Both the position numbers and the translations under genes were made by a program. The notes under the pieces are model-generated. The model saw nothing but the letters and a program-made list of their open reading frames with translations. It was not told where the DNA came from and did not search any database. From positions 62,001 through 126,000 of the forward strand of contig DSEQ01000042.1 in NCBI GenBank assembly GCA_011056555.1: a stretch of DNA of 64,000 nucleotides. The letters run 5' to 3'. Position 1 is the first letter of the stretch. The number at the start of each line of letters is the position of its first letter. This stretch comes from Candidatus Zixiibacteriota bacterium (GTDB taxonomy: Bacteria > Zixibacteria > MSB-5A5 > JAABVY01). Below are positions 53,549 through 62,700 of this stretch, piece after piece.

Positions 53549-54064
53549 CTATTCTTGCACAACGAATTCGCAGCGGCGGTTCAGCTGCCAGGCTTCCTCG
53601 TTATGGCCGAGAGCAACCGGACGTTCCTTGCCGTAGGAGATCGTTTCCATGCGGTTGCCATCAACGCCAAGACTGACCAGATAGTCCTTGGCGGAATTGG
53701 CACGCCTCTCGCCCAGGGCAAGGTTGTACTCAACCGTGCCGCGCTCGTCGCAATGCCCCTCGATTATAATATCGACGCCGGGATTTTGCTTCAGAAGCTC
53801 GGCGTTGTACTCAAGCGCGCGGGCCGCATCGGGACGAATGTTAGACTTGTCAAAATCAAAATAAACTTTCTGAAAGTCGCCGCTCTCAAGAGCTTCAGGC
53901 TCCGGCGGGGTCTCGACTTCCGGTTCGGGCTCGGGAGTGGTCATTGTGTCTTCAGGTGATACAGTAGGTTCTTCTGGAATAGGCTCTTCCTTGGGCCCGC
54001 ACGAACCGCCCATCAAAAGGGCGAAGGTGAAGATCAGCATCACTGCCAGGATAGCTTGTTTCAT
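53549..54064 (-). CDS. pal: Peptidoglycan-associated lipoprotein Pal
   Basis: 171 residues. The signal sequence has lipobox MGGSC, so Cys is modified and the protein is anchored in the outer membrane. A Pro/Glu-rich linker (about 25-60) leads to an OmpA-like domain with VYFDFDKSNIRPDAARALEYN, IIEGHCDERGTVEYNLALGERRA and NRRCEFVVQE. The Asp and Arg that bind diaminopimelate lie in this segment. It links the outer membrane to peptidoglycan and interacts with TolB, encoded upstream. Confidence 0.95.
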   Translation of the reverse strand: MKQAILAVMLIFTFALLMGGSCGPKEEPIPEEPTVSPEDTMTTPEPEPEVETPPEPEALESGDFQKVYFDFDKSNIRPDAARALEYNAELLKQNPGVDIIIEGHCDERGTVEYNLALGERRANSAKDYLVSLGVDGNRMETISYGKERPVALGHNEEAWQLNRRCEFVVQE

Positions 54065-54155
54065 TTAATTCCTCCTTGTTCCTTCTCAGAGATTAATTTT
54101 CGGTAATATTAAAAATCAATTTCCTCAGGTCAACAATAATAATATAGATTGCTCA

Positions 54156-55460
54156 TTAATCTGAATAGCTGGACCACGACGGGTTCGAGCTGCCGGGCTG
54201 ATTTGTGATTAACCTCCTCTTGTTTCCCATGAAATCCGATATAAAGATTACTGTTCGATCCCCCCACTGGGTAGAATAGATCAGGTGCAGTCCATCGGGC
54301 GCCCAGCGTGGATTCTCATTAAATCCGGTATCGGTTATAATTTTAAATGCGGAGCCGTCAATCTCCGCCACGCAGATATCGAAACTGCCCCTTTCGCTTC
54401 TGGTAACATAGGCAATCTTGGAACCGTCCGGGGAAATATCGGGCGATTCATTCTGTCTCCCGACATAGGTTATCCGCCTGACGTTCAATCCCTCGTTGTC
54501 CATCATATATATCTGCGGTCCGCCGGCTCGATCGGAGGTAAAAGCAATCTCGTTTCCACTGGGGGTGAAGGTTGGCGAAGTCTCTATCGCAGAAGAGTTT
54601 GTGAGCCTGCGTTTGATCTTGCCGTCCCGCCTGCAAAGATAAATTTCGGCATTCCCGTCCTTGGAAAGAGTCAGAAGCATCTCCCTGTTGTTGGGGGAGA
54701 CTGCTGGAGCGGAGTTGATTCCTTTGTAGGATGCCAGCAGCGTATGTTCCGAGTTCTTCAGGTTCACCTCCCAGATATCCGGCTTGCCGTTTTTGTAGGA
54801 GGTATATAAAATCGCCTCGTTATCCGCATCCCAGACCGGCGAAAGATTGATTGCTCCATTGGCGGTAACAGGCTGTACATTGTGGCCGTCATAATCGGAG
54901 ATATATATTTCCTTGTTGCCGGTTTTGGCCGTCACGAATGCCAGGTTGGTTCGAAATATGCCCTTGTAGCCGGTTAACCGCTCTACCACTACATCGGAAA
55001 TCGTATGCGCCAGATGGCGCCAGTGCTTGCGTTCCAGGCGATAGGCGTCGGATGCGGTCTGATTCAATAAGACAAGACTATATAGTGAATAATCCAGACG
55101 AATCCTGTCGCCGGAAATTTCGGCGGTAATATTCAAGACATGCTCCGCGCCCTTGTCCTTCCAGATCATCAGGTCGGGCTCATCCACCTCGTAAATCTGG
55201 AGCATGAAGGGATCCATCATGACGGTATCGATCAGCATGTGAAAATCGATATCGTCATTAATGACGCTGAAAATCCGCTGGGCCAGGAGCGAATCCTCAG
55301 GCGATATGTCGCCGCGGATTTTTACCTGATTTACCGCAAGCTGAATGGGTTTGTAGGTTCCCTCGATCTCAAGATCTATTTCAAATCTGGAATTCTGGGC
55401 CTCTGCAAAATTGAAGCTCAATACAAGAATAGTCAAAAAAGTCAGTAATATTGTTCTCAT
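54156..55460 (-). CDS. tolB: Tol-Pal periplasmic protein TolB
   Basis: 434 residues with signal peptide (MRTILLTFLTILVLSFNFAEA). An N-terminal TolB_N domain (IKIRGDISPEDSLLAQRIF-like, about 40-170) is followed by five or six WD40-like PD40 repeats, each of the type IYISDYDGHNVQPVT ... SPVWDADNEAILYTSY, ending in NPSWSSYSD. It cycles between Pal and the TolA complex. It lies 4 bases after tolA and about 90 bases before pal. Confidence 0.93.
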   Translation of the reverse strand: MRTILLTFLTILVLSFNFAEAQNSRFEIDLEIEGTYKPIQLAVNQVKIRGDISPEDSLLAQRIFSVINDDIDFHMLIDTVMMDPFMLQIYEVDEPDLMIWKDKGAEHVLNITAEISGDRIRLDYSLYSLVLLNQTASDAYRLERKHWRHLAHTISDVVVERLTGYKGIFRTNLAFVTAKTGNKEIYISDYDGHNVQPVTANGAINLSPVWDADNEAILYTSYKNGKPDIWEVNLKNSEHTLLASYKGINSAPAVSPNNREMLLTLSKDGNAEIYLCRRDGKIKRRLTNSSAIETSPTFTPSGNEIAFTSDRAGGPQIYMMDNEGLNVRRITYVGRQNESPDISPDGSKIAYVTRSERGSFDICVAEIDGSAFKIITDTGFNENPRWAPDGLHLIYSTQWGDRTVIFISDFMGNKRRLITNQPGSSNPSWSSYSD

Positions 55461-55463
55461 CGA

Positions 55464-56204
55464 TTATGGCCTCTGCGTGAATGTCAAGTTTACTCCAAGT
55501 ACCTCGTTGTCGGGAAATGACTGGGGAAGCGCTGGAAGCCTGCCGGTCGATTGCACCGCCAGCTTGGCATACCTGTCGAAGAGATCATTTCCGGAGGATT
55601 CCCTCACTGTCACACCCCTGACACTGCCGTCCTTGGTTATCTGGAAATATATCTTGCAGGATATAGGTGTATTGGATTTAATCGGATTCTGCCAGTTCTG
55701 TTTGATGCGCCACCTTACGGTATTGAAATCATAAGCGAGATAATAGTCTCCCAGCGGCCCGCTGGGAATCCCGCTGCCATCAGGACTGCCGGCCGCGGAA
55801 ATATCCATGCTTTCGCCGGATGGAGCGGTGTCAGCAGTACCCTGCTCATTGTTTCCGACATCGGCTAATTGCTCTTCCGGCTGTTTGGGAGGCTCCTCGA
55901 TCTCCTGCAGCTCTTCCTGCTGCGGCTCGGGCTCCGGCTTTTTGACCTCAACTTTTTCGGTCTGGCTCTTGAGCTTGACCGGTTCGGTTTCAACGGGAGC
56001 ATTATCCGCAGCGGCTGCCGGCGCCTGCAGACTGGGCATTTCGGGCCGGGACATACCTCTCGGTATTTCATCGGTCATGGATACAGTTGTAACGGGCCCC
56101 AGTTCAGGTATACTGGCCCGTCCACCACCTGCTGATAACATTATGATTAGCGCCAGCACGGTGATATGTATCATAAATGAGATAAGATAATCCGTTTTCT
56201 TCAT
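55464..56204 (-). CDS. tolA: TolA/TonB-type energy transducer
   Basis: 246 residues. A single N-terminal membrane helix (YLISFMIHITVLALIIMLSA) carries the Ser-His pair region. A long periplasmic linker rich in Glu, Gln, Pro and Lys (about 55-130) leads to a TonB-like C-terminal domain with KIYFQITKDGSVRGVTVRESSG and LGVNLTF. In position it is TolA, between tolR and tolB, although the C-terminal domain looks TonB-like, as is usual in non-proteobacterial Tol systems. It overlaps tolR by 4 bases. Confidence 0.85.
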   Translation of the reverse strand: MKKTDYLISFMIHITVLALIIMLSAGGGRASIPELGPVTTVSMTDEIPRGMSRPEMPSLQAPAAAADNAPVETEPVKLKSQTEKVEVKKPEPEPQQEELQEIEEPPKQPEEQLADVGNNEQGTADTAPSGESMDISAAGSPDGSGIPSGPLGDYYLAYDFNTVRWRIKQNWQNPIKSNTPISCKIYFQITKDGSVRGVTVRESSGNDLFDRYAKLAVQSTGRLPALPQSFPDNEVLGVNLTFTQRP

Positions 56205-56650
56205 TGTGCCTGTCTACGTAATTCTTCCTCATATGGCGCTGTTACAATTCCCAGATCTGCCACACCCTGCTCCTTGATTGAAGATATGATATCGACCATA
56301 AGCTGCCATTCTATTCTTCTGTCTGCTCTAAGGTAAACCGGTGTGCCCCTTCCAGTTGACTGCAATAGTTCCTCCAGCTCCTGCGAGAAGTCCCGGGGAT
56401 TTACAAATACCTCCTTGCCCTGGCTGGTACCGAGATATATCGCCGCCGTATCCTGTACAGATTTTACCGTAACCACAATGCCTTCACTGATTTCCTGATC
56501 AACGTAGCTGGTCTGGGGTAACTCAACATCAATGCCGCTTTGCAGAAGCGGGGCGGAGATCATGAATACGATCAAGAGCACCAGAACGACGTCAACCAGA
56601 TTCGTGACGTTGATGTCGCTCATGACCTTGTATGTGCGCCTGCGGTTCAA
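56201..56650 (-). CDS. tolR: TolR/ExbD proton-channel subunit
   Basis: 149 residues. One membrane helix near the N-terminus contains the conserved Asp (NVTNLVDVVLVLLIVFMIS), followed by the periplasmic domain with VYLRADRRIEWQLMVDIIS and VADLGIVTAPYE. With TolQ it uses the proton gradient to energise TolA. It overlaps tolQ and tolA by 4 bases each. Confidence 0.93.
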   Translation of the reverse strand: MNRRRTYKVMSDINVTNLVDVVLVLLIVFMISAPLLQSGIDVELPQTSYVDQEISEGIVVTVKSVQDTAAIYLGTSQGKEVFVNPRDFSQELEELLQSTGRGTPVYLRADRRIEWQLMVDIISSIKEQGVADLGIVTAPYEEELRRQAQ

Positions 56651-57390
56651 AACGAATTCTCCTTCTCAACCGCGGATAGAAATTCGAGCGAGAAGTTGTT
56701 CAGACTATCCTCGATGAACTTTAATTTGTTATTGCACCAGTTATGGCTGATCACAGCAGGAATCGCCACGGCCAGGCCGATAATCGTAGCTATCAGGGCC
56801 TCGGCGATACCCGGGGCAACTGCCGCCAGCGATGCCGATCCGGTGGCGCCGACATTTAGAAACGACCTCATGACTCCCCAGCAGGTACCCAGAAGTCCGA
56901 AAAACGGCGCCACGGTACCGGTCGTTCCAAGAAACACAACTGTTTTTTCCAGATTCCCAAGTTCCTCATTGGCTGTTTTTTCCAGCGTTTTGCTGATCGC
57001 ATCCAGGTCATGATCTCCAAGCTGGACCTGGGCGGCGGAAATATTTCCCTCTCCCTTCTTCTTGCCGATAATTTCCTGCAGGTCTGCAAAGCCGGCCTCC
57101 AATAATTTTGCCAAAGGGGCCTTCTTATAAGTGGAACATTTGCCGTAGGCATCAACCAGACGTTTGCGCTTACGAAAAGCCGCCAGAAAACGGCCGTTTT
57201 CATAGTCGACCTGCTTATACTGCCTGAACTTATTGATCAGAATTGCCAATGAAACAAACGACATGAACAACAAGATTATCAATATTATCAGTGCAAATGT
57301 CGATGAATGGGCGATCAGATACCAGACTGACAAATCGGTCGAGGGCATGCCGGCCACAACTGGCACGTTTAAAATTTCCTCCATACTCAA
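56647..57390 (-). CDS. tolQ: TolQ/ExbB proton-channel subunit
   Basis: 247 residues. A first membrane helix (FALIILIILLFMSFVSLAILI) precedes a cytoplasmic domain. Two further helices hold VVFLGTTGTVAPFFGLLGTCWGVMRSF and SLAAVAPGIAEALIATIIGLAVAIPAV, the MotA/TolQ/ExbB signature. It is the first gene of the tolQRAB-pal-cpoB operon. Identity as TolQ over ExbB rests on the operon. Confidence 0.94.
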   Translation of the reverse strand: MSMEEILNVPVVAGMPSTDLSVWYLIAHSSTFALIILIILLFMSFVSLAILINKFRQYKQVDYENGRFLAAFRKRKRLVDAYGKCSTYKKAPLAKLLEAGFADLQEIIGKKKGEGNISAAQVQLGDHDLDAISKTLEKTANEELGNLEKTVVFLGTTGTVAPFFGLLGTCWGVMRSFLNVGATGSASLAAVAPGIAEALIATIIGLAVAIPAVISHNWCNNKLKFIEDSLNNFSLEFLSAVEKENSF

Positions 57391-57521
57391 GCCTTCTCTT
57401 TATTCTGATAATTCTACAAAGATTTATTTCAATTGTTTCATCTGTATTTTTAACAATGAATTATGATAGTCCCGCAGATTTCCAAAATCAACATAAAAAA
57501 GGTTGTTGCTTTATGTTTTTG
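57391..57521. other. Divergent intergenic region tolQ / small lipoprotein
   Basis: AT-rich non-coding sequence. It should hold the minus-strand tol promoter, but no hexamer pair at good spacing was convincing. The plus-strand promoter for the small lipoprotein follows at 57522. Confidence 0.4.
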
Positions 57522-57550
57522 TTGACTTAATATTACTTTAACTTTTTATA
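57522..57550 (+). promoter_or_regulatory. Sigma70-type promoter for the small acidic lipoprotein
   Basis: TTGACT at 57522-57527 and TTTATA at 57545-57550 are 17 bases apart. A very strong Shine-Dalgarno (AGGAGGAGG) lies before the ATG at 57598. Together they suggest high expression. Confidence 0.6.
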
Positions 57551-57597
57551 AGGCAAAAGTATCAAGAGGTATTAATTAATCCCAGGAGGAGGCACTG

Positions 57598-57840
57598 ATG
57601 AAAAAGTTCCTAACATTCGTTCTTATCATGCTGTTTCTGAGTAGTTTTGCACTGATAGGTTGTGGCGGCCAGGAAGAAGAACCCGCCGAGATTATGGAAG
57701 AGACAACCGAGGAGGCGGCAGAAGAAGCGGGTCAGCAGATGGAGGAAGCCGAACAACAAATGGAAGAGGCTATTGATACCCTGCAGGAAGAAGGCGAGCA
57801 GATGATGGATACGCTCAAGCAAGAAATGCAGGGCGAATAA
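57598..57840 (+). CDS. Small acidic coiled-coil lipoprotein
   Basis: 80 residues. The signal sequence MKKFLTFVLIMLFLSSFALIGC carries a lipobox (LIGC). The mature 58 residues are almost all Glu, Gln, Met, Ala, Thr and Asp in a heptad-like pattern (EEAGQQMEEAEQQMEEAID), predicting one long helix or coiled coil. Size and plan recall an Lpp-like lipoprotein, but the charge is acidic and there is no C-terminal Lys for attachment to peptidoglycan. It has its own promoter, strong ribosome binding site and terminator. Confidence 0.8.
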   Translation: MKKFLTFVLIMLFLSSFALIGCGGQEEEPAEIMEETTEEAAEEAGQQMEEAEQQMEEAIDTLQEEGEQMMDTLKQEMQGE

Positions 57841-57861
57841 GAATTCACTTTTCTTGTACAG

Positions 57862-57888
57862 GCGGGGTGCTTCACCCCGCTTTTTTTT
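57862..57888 (+). terminator. Rho-independent terminator of the small lipoprotein
   Basis: GCGGGGTG and CACCCCGC form a perfect 8-bp stem with a three-base loop, followed by eight T (57881-57888). It separates the lipoprotein gene from lexA. Confidence 0.92.
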
Positions 57889-57909
57889 GCAAATAATTCT
57901 CGAAAATGA

Positions 57910-57937
57910 TTGACGCCGCCCGGAGGTTTATTAGATT
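57910..57937 (+). promoter_or_regulatory. Possible lexA promoter
   Basis: TTGACG (57910-57915) and TAGATT (57932-57937) are 16 bases apart, which would place the transcript start near 57944 and supports the lexA start at 57972. No convincing LexA operator of the CTGT-N8-ACAG or GAAC-N4-GTTC type was found near it; this phylum may use another box. Confidence 0.35.
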
Positions 57938-57971
57938 ATTTTTGTTCGGGTATTTTATGGGTTTTTTGATT

Positions 57972-58574
57972 ATGAGCACTGTACTTTATAAAAAACAGCG
58001 GGAAATTCTCAGATTTTTGCGTAAGTTTATATCCAATAAGGGCTTTGCACCCACAATCCGGGAGATATCCGCCGGCATCGGAATCAAATCCCCGGCTACG
58101 GTGCAGGAGCATCTGCTGGCTCTGGAACGAAAGGGCGTGATTAAACGCATTCGAGGTAAAAAAAGAGCTATCAACATTATGCCGGAATTTGAAGCTGCCC
58201 CCGAAAATCGAGTGCCGATACTGGGGCAAATCGCCGCCGGTCAGCCAATCGAGGCGATCGAGGACAAATCCAGCTTTGTCGAATACGGCCAATCAAAACC
58301 GGGCGAGGAGCTTTTTGCGCTCAGGGTTAATGGTGACAGCATGATCGAGGACGGCATTTTTGATGGCGACCTGGTGGTGATTCGCAAACAGGAGACATGT
58401 ATGAATGGCGAGGTCGCGGTCGCTCTCCTGGATGATGGCAGCGCGACTTTGAAGAGGATTTTCCGTGAAAAAGGGCGGATCAGGCTGCAGCCGGCCAACT
58501 CAGAGCTCGACCCGATCTATGTCGAAAATATCAGAATTCAGGGCAAAGTGGTGGGGCTGATTCGGAGATTTTGA
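57972..58574 (+). CDS. lexA: LexA repressor
   Basis: 200 residues from ATG 57972 (MSTVLYKKQREILRFLRKF), the usual LexA beginning; in-frame ATGs at 57906 and 57957 would add an atypical hydrophobic stretch. A winged helix-turn-helix (about 1-70, APTIREISAGIGIKSPATVQ) is followed by the S24 peptidase domain with cleavage site Ala89-Gly90, nucleophile Ser123 (NGDSMIEDG) and Lys161 (SATLKRIF). All autocleavage elements are present. It represses SOS genes and is cleaved upon RecA activation. The stop overlaps the polY start (TGATG), so it heads and probably controls the cassette. Confidence 0.94.
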   Translation: MSTVLYKKQREILRFLRKFISNKGFAPTIREISAGIGIKSPATVQEHLLALERKGVIKRIRGKKRAINIMPEFEAAPENRVPILGQIAAGQPIEAIEDKSSFVEYGQSKPGEELFALRVNGDSMIEDGIFDGDLVVIRKQETCMNGEVAVALLDDGSATLKRIFREKGRIRLQPANSELDPIYVENIRIQGKVVGLIRRF

Positions 58575-59791
58575 TGGAGAAAATTATTTTGTACATCGAT
58601 GTTGACGCTTTTTTCGCCTCGGTCGAGCAGGCCACGAATCCGAAATTGAGGGGTAAGCCGGTGATGGTGGGCGGCTATCCGCATGAGCGCGGGGTGGTGG
58701 CCTGTCCAAGTTATGAGGCGCGGGCCGAGGGTGTTTATACCGCCATGACGCTCTCGGAGGCCTACCGGCTGGTACCGCATGGGATTTTTCTGAAGGGAGA
58801 TTACGATAATTACAAAAATTATTCCGACCGCTTCTGTGAAATCCTTAAGCGGTTTTCGCCACTGGTGGAGATGATTTCGCAGGATGAGGCGGTGGTCGAT
58901 CTGACCGGATGCGCAAAAGATTACATTGAGGCCGAAAAACGGGTGCAAAAACTGAAAGATCAGATCAGCGGAGAGCTTTCCCTTTCGACCTCGGCTGGAG
59001 TGGCGCAAAATCGTTTCCTGGCCAAGACCGCCTCGGAATATGAAAAGCCGGATGGCCTGACAGTTGTGCCAGCCGGTAAAGAGTGGGATTTCCTGGAGAA
59101 GCTGTCGATTTCCAATGTCCCCGGTATTGGTTACAAATCGCGACGGATTCTGAACGACATGGGCATCAAAACCATCGGAGAATTAAAACAGATTCCACAG
59201 AGCTATCTGGAAAAACTTTTCGGGCAGCGCGGCTTCAAGATGGCGGAATTTCTTTTGAACCGCGACCCGCGTCTGCTGGAGCCGGTTCGGCCGATCAAGC
59301 GGATTTCGCGCGAGACCGGATTTTTCGGGGATGAGACCGACATGGAATTTATCTCCGCCACATTGTATTATCTCCTGGAGCGCGCCTGTATCAAGCTGCG
59401 CGCTGTCGGCAAAAAATGCAACAGGGTCGGAATCAAGCTGCGCTACACCGGCGAAAGTCCTGTCGTTATAAACCGCACCATACCATTCTTTCATAATACC
59501 GAGGAGAACCTCCTCCCCTATGCGCAGAAGTTGATGAAGCGCATACATACACGGCGGCTGGCGATTAACCTGATCGGGGTAACTCTTTCGGGACTCAAAA
59601 ACGCCGCCACACAGGAGGAGCTTTTCGCCGAACCATTGCAGAAAAATGACAGCCTGATCAAAGCGATCGACAAACTGCGCTCATCCTTCGGCTACCACTC
59701 GCTCTATTTCGGGAAGACCCTGACCCTGAAGGACAACTACAAAAAGCTGAGGACCGGTTATGAGCTTCGCACCCCTTCACTGTCACAGTAA
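58574..59791 (+). CDS. Y-family DNA polymerase (Pol IV/DinB-like)
   Basis: 405 residues from ATG 58574, overlapping the lexA stop. Palm motifs are intact: YIDVDAFFASVEQ with Asp9 as metal ligand and Phe13 at the steric-gate position, and ISQDEAVVDLTG with Asp104 and Glu105. Helix-hairpin-helix (VPGIGYKSRRILNDMGIKTIGEL) and little-finger domains follow. Near residue 340, TQEELFAEP may be a clamp-binding segment. It is placed where the inactive ImuB sits in imuB-dnaE2 cassettes but has the catalytic acids, so an active translesion polymerase is expected. It overlaps dnaE by 32 bases. Confidence 0.9.
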   Translation: MEKIILYIDVDAFFASVEQATNPKLRGKPVMVGGYPHERGVVACPSYEARAEGVYTAMTLSEAYRLVPHGIFLKGDYDNYKNYSDRFCEILKRFSPLVEMISQDEAVVDLTGCAKDYIEAEKRVQKLKDQISGELSLSTSAGVAQNRFLAKTASEYEKPDGLTVVPAGKEWDFLEKLSISNVPGIGYKSRRILNDMGIKTIGELKQIPQSYLEKLFGQRGFKMAEFLLNRDPRLLEPVRPIKRISRETGFFGDETDMEFISATLYYLLERACIKLRAVGKKCNRVGIKLRYTGESPVVINRTIPFFHNTEENLLPYAQKLMKRIHTRRLAINLIGVTLSGLKNAATQEELFAEPLQKNDSLIKAIDKLRSSFGYHSLYFGKTLTLKDNYKKLRTGYELRTPSLSQ

Positions 59792-62700
59792 CTTCTCGCT
59801 TCTCTATGGCACAATCCCGCCCCTCGAACTGGTCAGGCAGGCTCGGCGGTACGGCTTAAAAGCGCTGGCTTTGAGCGACCATGATGCCATCTACGGCCTG
59901 GTCGAGTTCTATACCCATTGCAACGAGGCGGGGATCAAACCGCTCCCCGGAGCGGCGCTTTCGACCACCTGCGGGGAGCTGCTCTGTTTCCCTGAAAATG
60001 CCGGGGGCTATGCCAACCTCTGCCGTCTGATTACGAAGCGAAGGCTGGGAGGTGAAAGCCTGCGGCCGGAGATGATGGCCGAGCAGGCCGAGAACCTGAT
60101 CATACTGGCCCCGCCCTCGCAGAAGACCGCGCAGTTGAAAGAGATATTTCACAACAAGCTCTATTTAAAAATAGCGATGTTTAAGGATGGCTCGGCTCGT
60201 GCCGATATCGACGAAGCGCTGAAGCTTTCACGCAAATTCGACATCAAAATAGCCGCCGCCAACCCGGTAGTATTTCTGTCGTCCGAGGATTTCGAATTGC
60301 ATAAAGTCCTGATCGCGGTCCGCTACGGCAAGACCATAGGGGGATTGAAGCCGCGGGAGTATGCCCATCCCGAAAGCTATTTCAGGGATCCGTGTGAAAC
60401 TCAAAACCTCTTTCGGCATCTGCCGCAGAGCCTTGTCAATATCGAGGAGATAGTCGAACGGATTAATGTCAGGCTGGAACCACATGAAGATATCTTTCCC
60501 GAGGTCGAAATTCCGGGTGGCAAAAAACCGGCCGAATATCTTCGCGAGCTCTGCCTTGAGGGTCTGAAGAAGCGCGGCGGCAACCTGAACGGGCGTTTCC
60601 TCAGCCAGCTCGATTTCGAGCTGGGCGCAATCGAACAGGCCGGATTCACGACATACTTTCTGGCGGTGGCCGACATTGTTGGCTTCTGCAAGCGCGAACA
60701 TATACCCTGCGTGGGACGGGGCTCGGCTGCCGGGTCTCTGGTCAGCTATGCACTCGGAATCACGCATGTCGACCCGATCGAAAATGACCTCTACTTCCAG
60801 CGTTTTCTCAATGAAGGACGTACCGATCCGCCCGATATCGATATAGACCTCTGCTGGAAAAACCGCGACAGGGTGCTGGAATATGTCTATCAGAAGCATG
60901 GCGCCGAACGCGTGGCCATGATCTGCTCGACCATCAGGATGCAGTCCCGCATGGCGGTGCGTGAGGTCGGCAAGGCGCTGGGTGTGCCGGAAGCCGATAT
61001 CACCAAACTCGCCAACCGACTGCCGATGGCCTTTTTCTCCAAGGGCAAGTACAGCAAGCAGGATTTTCCAAGCCTGACCGGGATTCCCATAAATTCCGAG
61101 CCGTACACATCAATCTTTAAATATGCCGGAAGACTGATCGACTTCCCGCGCCATCTGGGAATCCATCCCGGCGGAATCTGCATCTCCGACGGCGAATTGA
61201 AGGCCAAAGTGGCGCTGGAAAAATCGACCAAGGGGCCTGTGGTCACCCAGCTGGACATGTATTCAATCGATCAGACCGGCCTGATCAAAATCGATCTTTT
61301 AGGTCAGCGATCGTTGACGGTAATCCGCGAAACCGCCAATCATCTGGGATTTCCGGATGCAGACAAAATTGTCAAGCCGGATGATAACAGGACATACAAG
61401 CTGCTTCAGGAGGGACGCACACTGGGTAACTTCCAGATCGAAAGCCCGGGCATGCGCGCCATGCTGCGCGACATCCATCCCCGGAAGCTGAATGACATCA
61501 CGCTGGCGCTGTCATTGATCCGTCCCGGAGCAACCGAATCCGGCGCAAAAAAGCTTTTTCTGGAAAGATACAGAAACGGCAAAAAAGTCGATTATGACCA
61601 TCCCCTGCTGGAGCCGATTTTGAAGGAAAGCTGCGGGACAATTATCTACCAGGAACAGGTGCTGAAAATCGCCGAGGCAGTGGGTGGATTCTCCGCCTCC
61701 GATGCCGACCGCTTGCGCAAAGCCATGACCAAAGTCCGCTCGAACGAGCAGATGGCGAGGATCAGGGAAAAATTTATTGCCGGTGCAAGAAGCAAGGGTG
61801 TCAAAGCAGAAACGGCACACAAGATATTTGAGTCCATGGCGCATTTCGCATCATACGGCTTCTGCAAGGCGCATGCTGCCAGTTATGCGCTGATAAGCTA
61901 TCAGGCGGCCTACTTGAAAGCGCATTATCCGATTACATATATGAATTATGTCCTCAATAATCAGGCGGGCTATTATCATCCCTCGGTCTATCTCGAGGAG
62001 GCGCGGCGTTTCGGTGCAAGCATCAAACCTCCCTGTGTAAACCGCAGCAGGGCCGAGTGCACAACTGATGGTGAGAGCATTCGATTGGGACTGATTTTTG
62101 TAAAGAGCATTGGCGAGGAGGTAATCACACAGATTGAGGAAAGCCGCAAGCAGGAGGGTGAATTCAAATCACTGGAGGATTTCCTGTGGCGTATAAAAAT
62201 TCCCCAGGGTGAGGTCAAGTATCTGATCAAATGCGGAGCTTTCGATTTTACCGGCAAAGTTCGCCCGGCTCTTTTATGGGAGCTTTCTTTCTTGTACAAA
62301 CCGATTCTAAAGGCTAAATCCGACGACCTCCCTCCTCTTTTCAACCAGCGTGAGAAGATTCAAAAGCCGGACCGTCTGCCGGAGCTTCCAGATTACAACG
62401 ATTTCGAAAAGTGGGCCTACGAACAGCATATTCTGGAAATGTCGGTCCTGAAACACCCGCTGGAGACCTTCGGACTGACAAAAAAAGATGCGATCACGCC
62501 GCGCCTGAAAAACCTCGAAAATCAAAAGATCAGCACCTTCGGATGGCTTGTGGATATAAAGAGAATCAACACCTCGAACAACAGCAAGATGTTCTTTCTT
62601 ACCATGGAAGACCTGTGCGACACATTCGAGGTCGTGGTCTTTTACGACACCGCAAAAAAATATTCCGAACATCTGGAGCGTTATCGTTTTTTTAAAATTG

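Noticed and set aside
57906..57971. Earlier lexA start at 57906
   Set aside because: It would add a hydrophobic 22-residue extension not seen in LexA and would lie upstream of the likely promoter.
57841..57990. LexA operator upstream of lexA
   Set aside because: CTG and CAG half-sites near 57978-57999 are spaced too far for the E. coli box, and no GAAC-N4-GTTC match exists.
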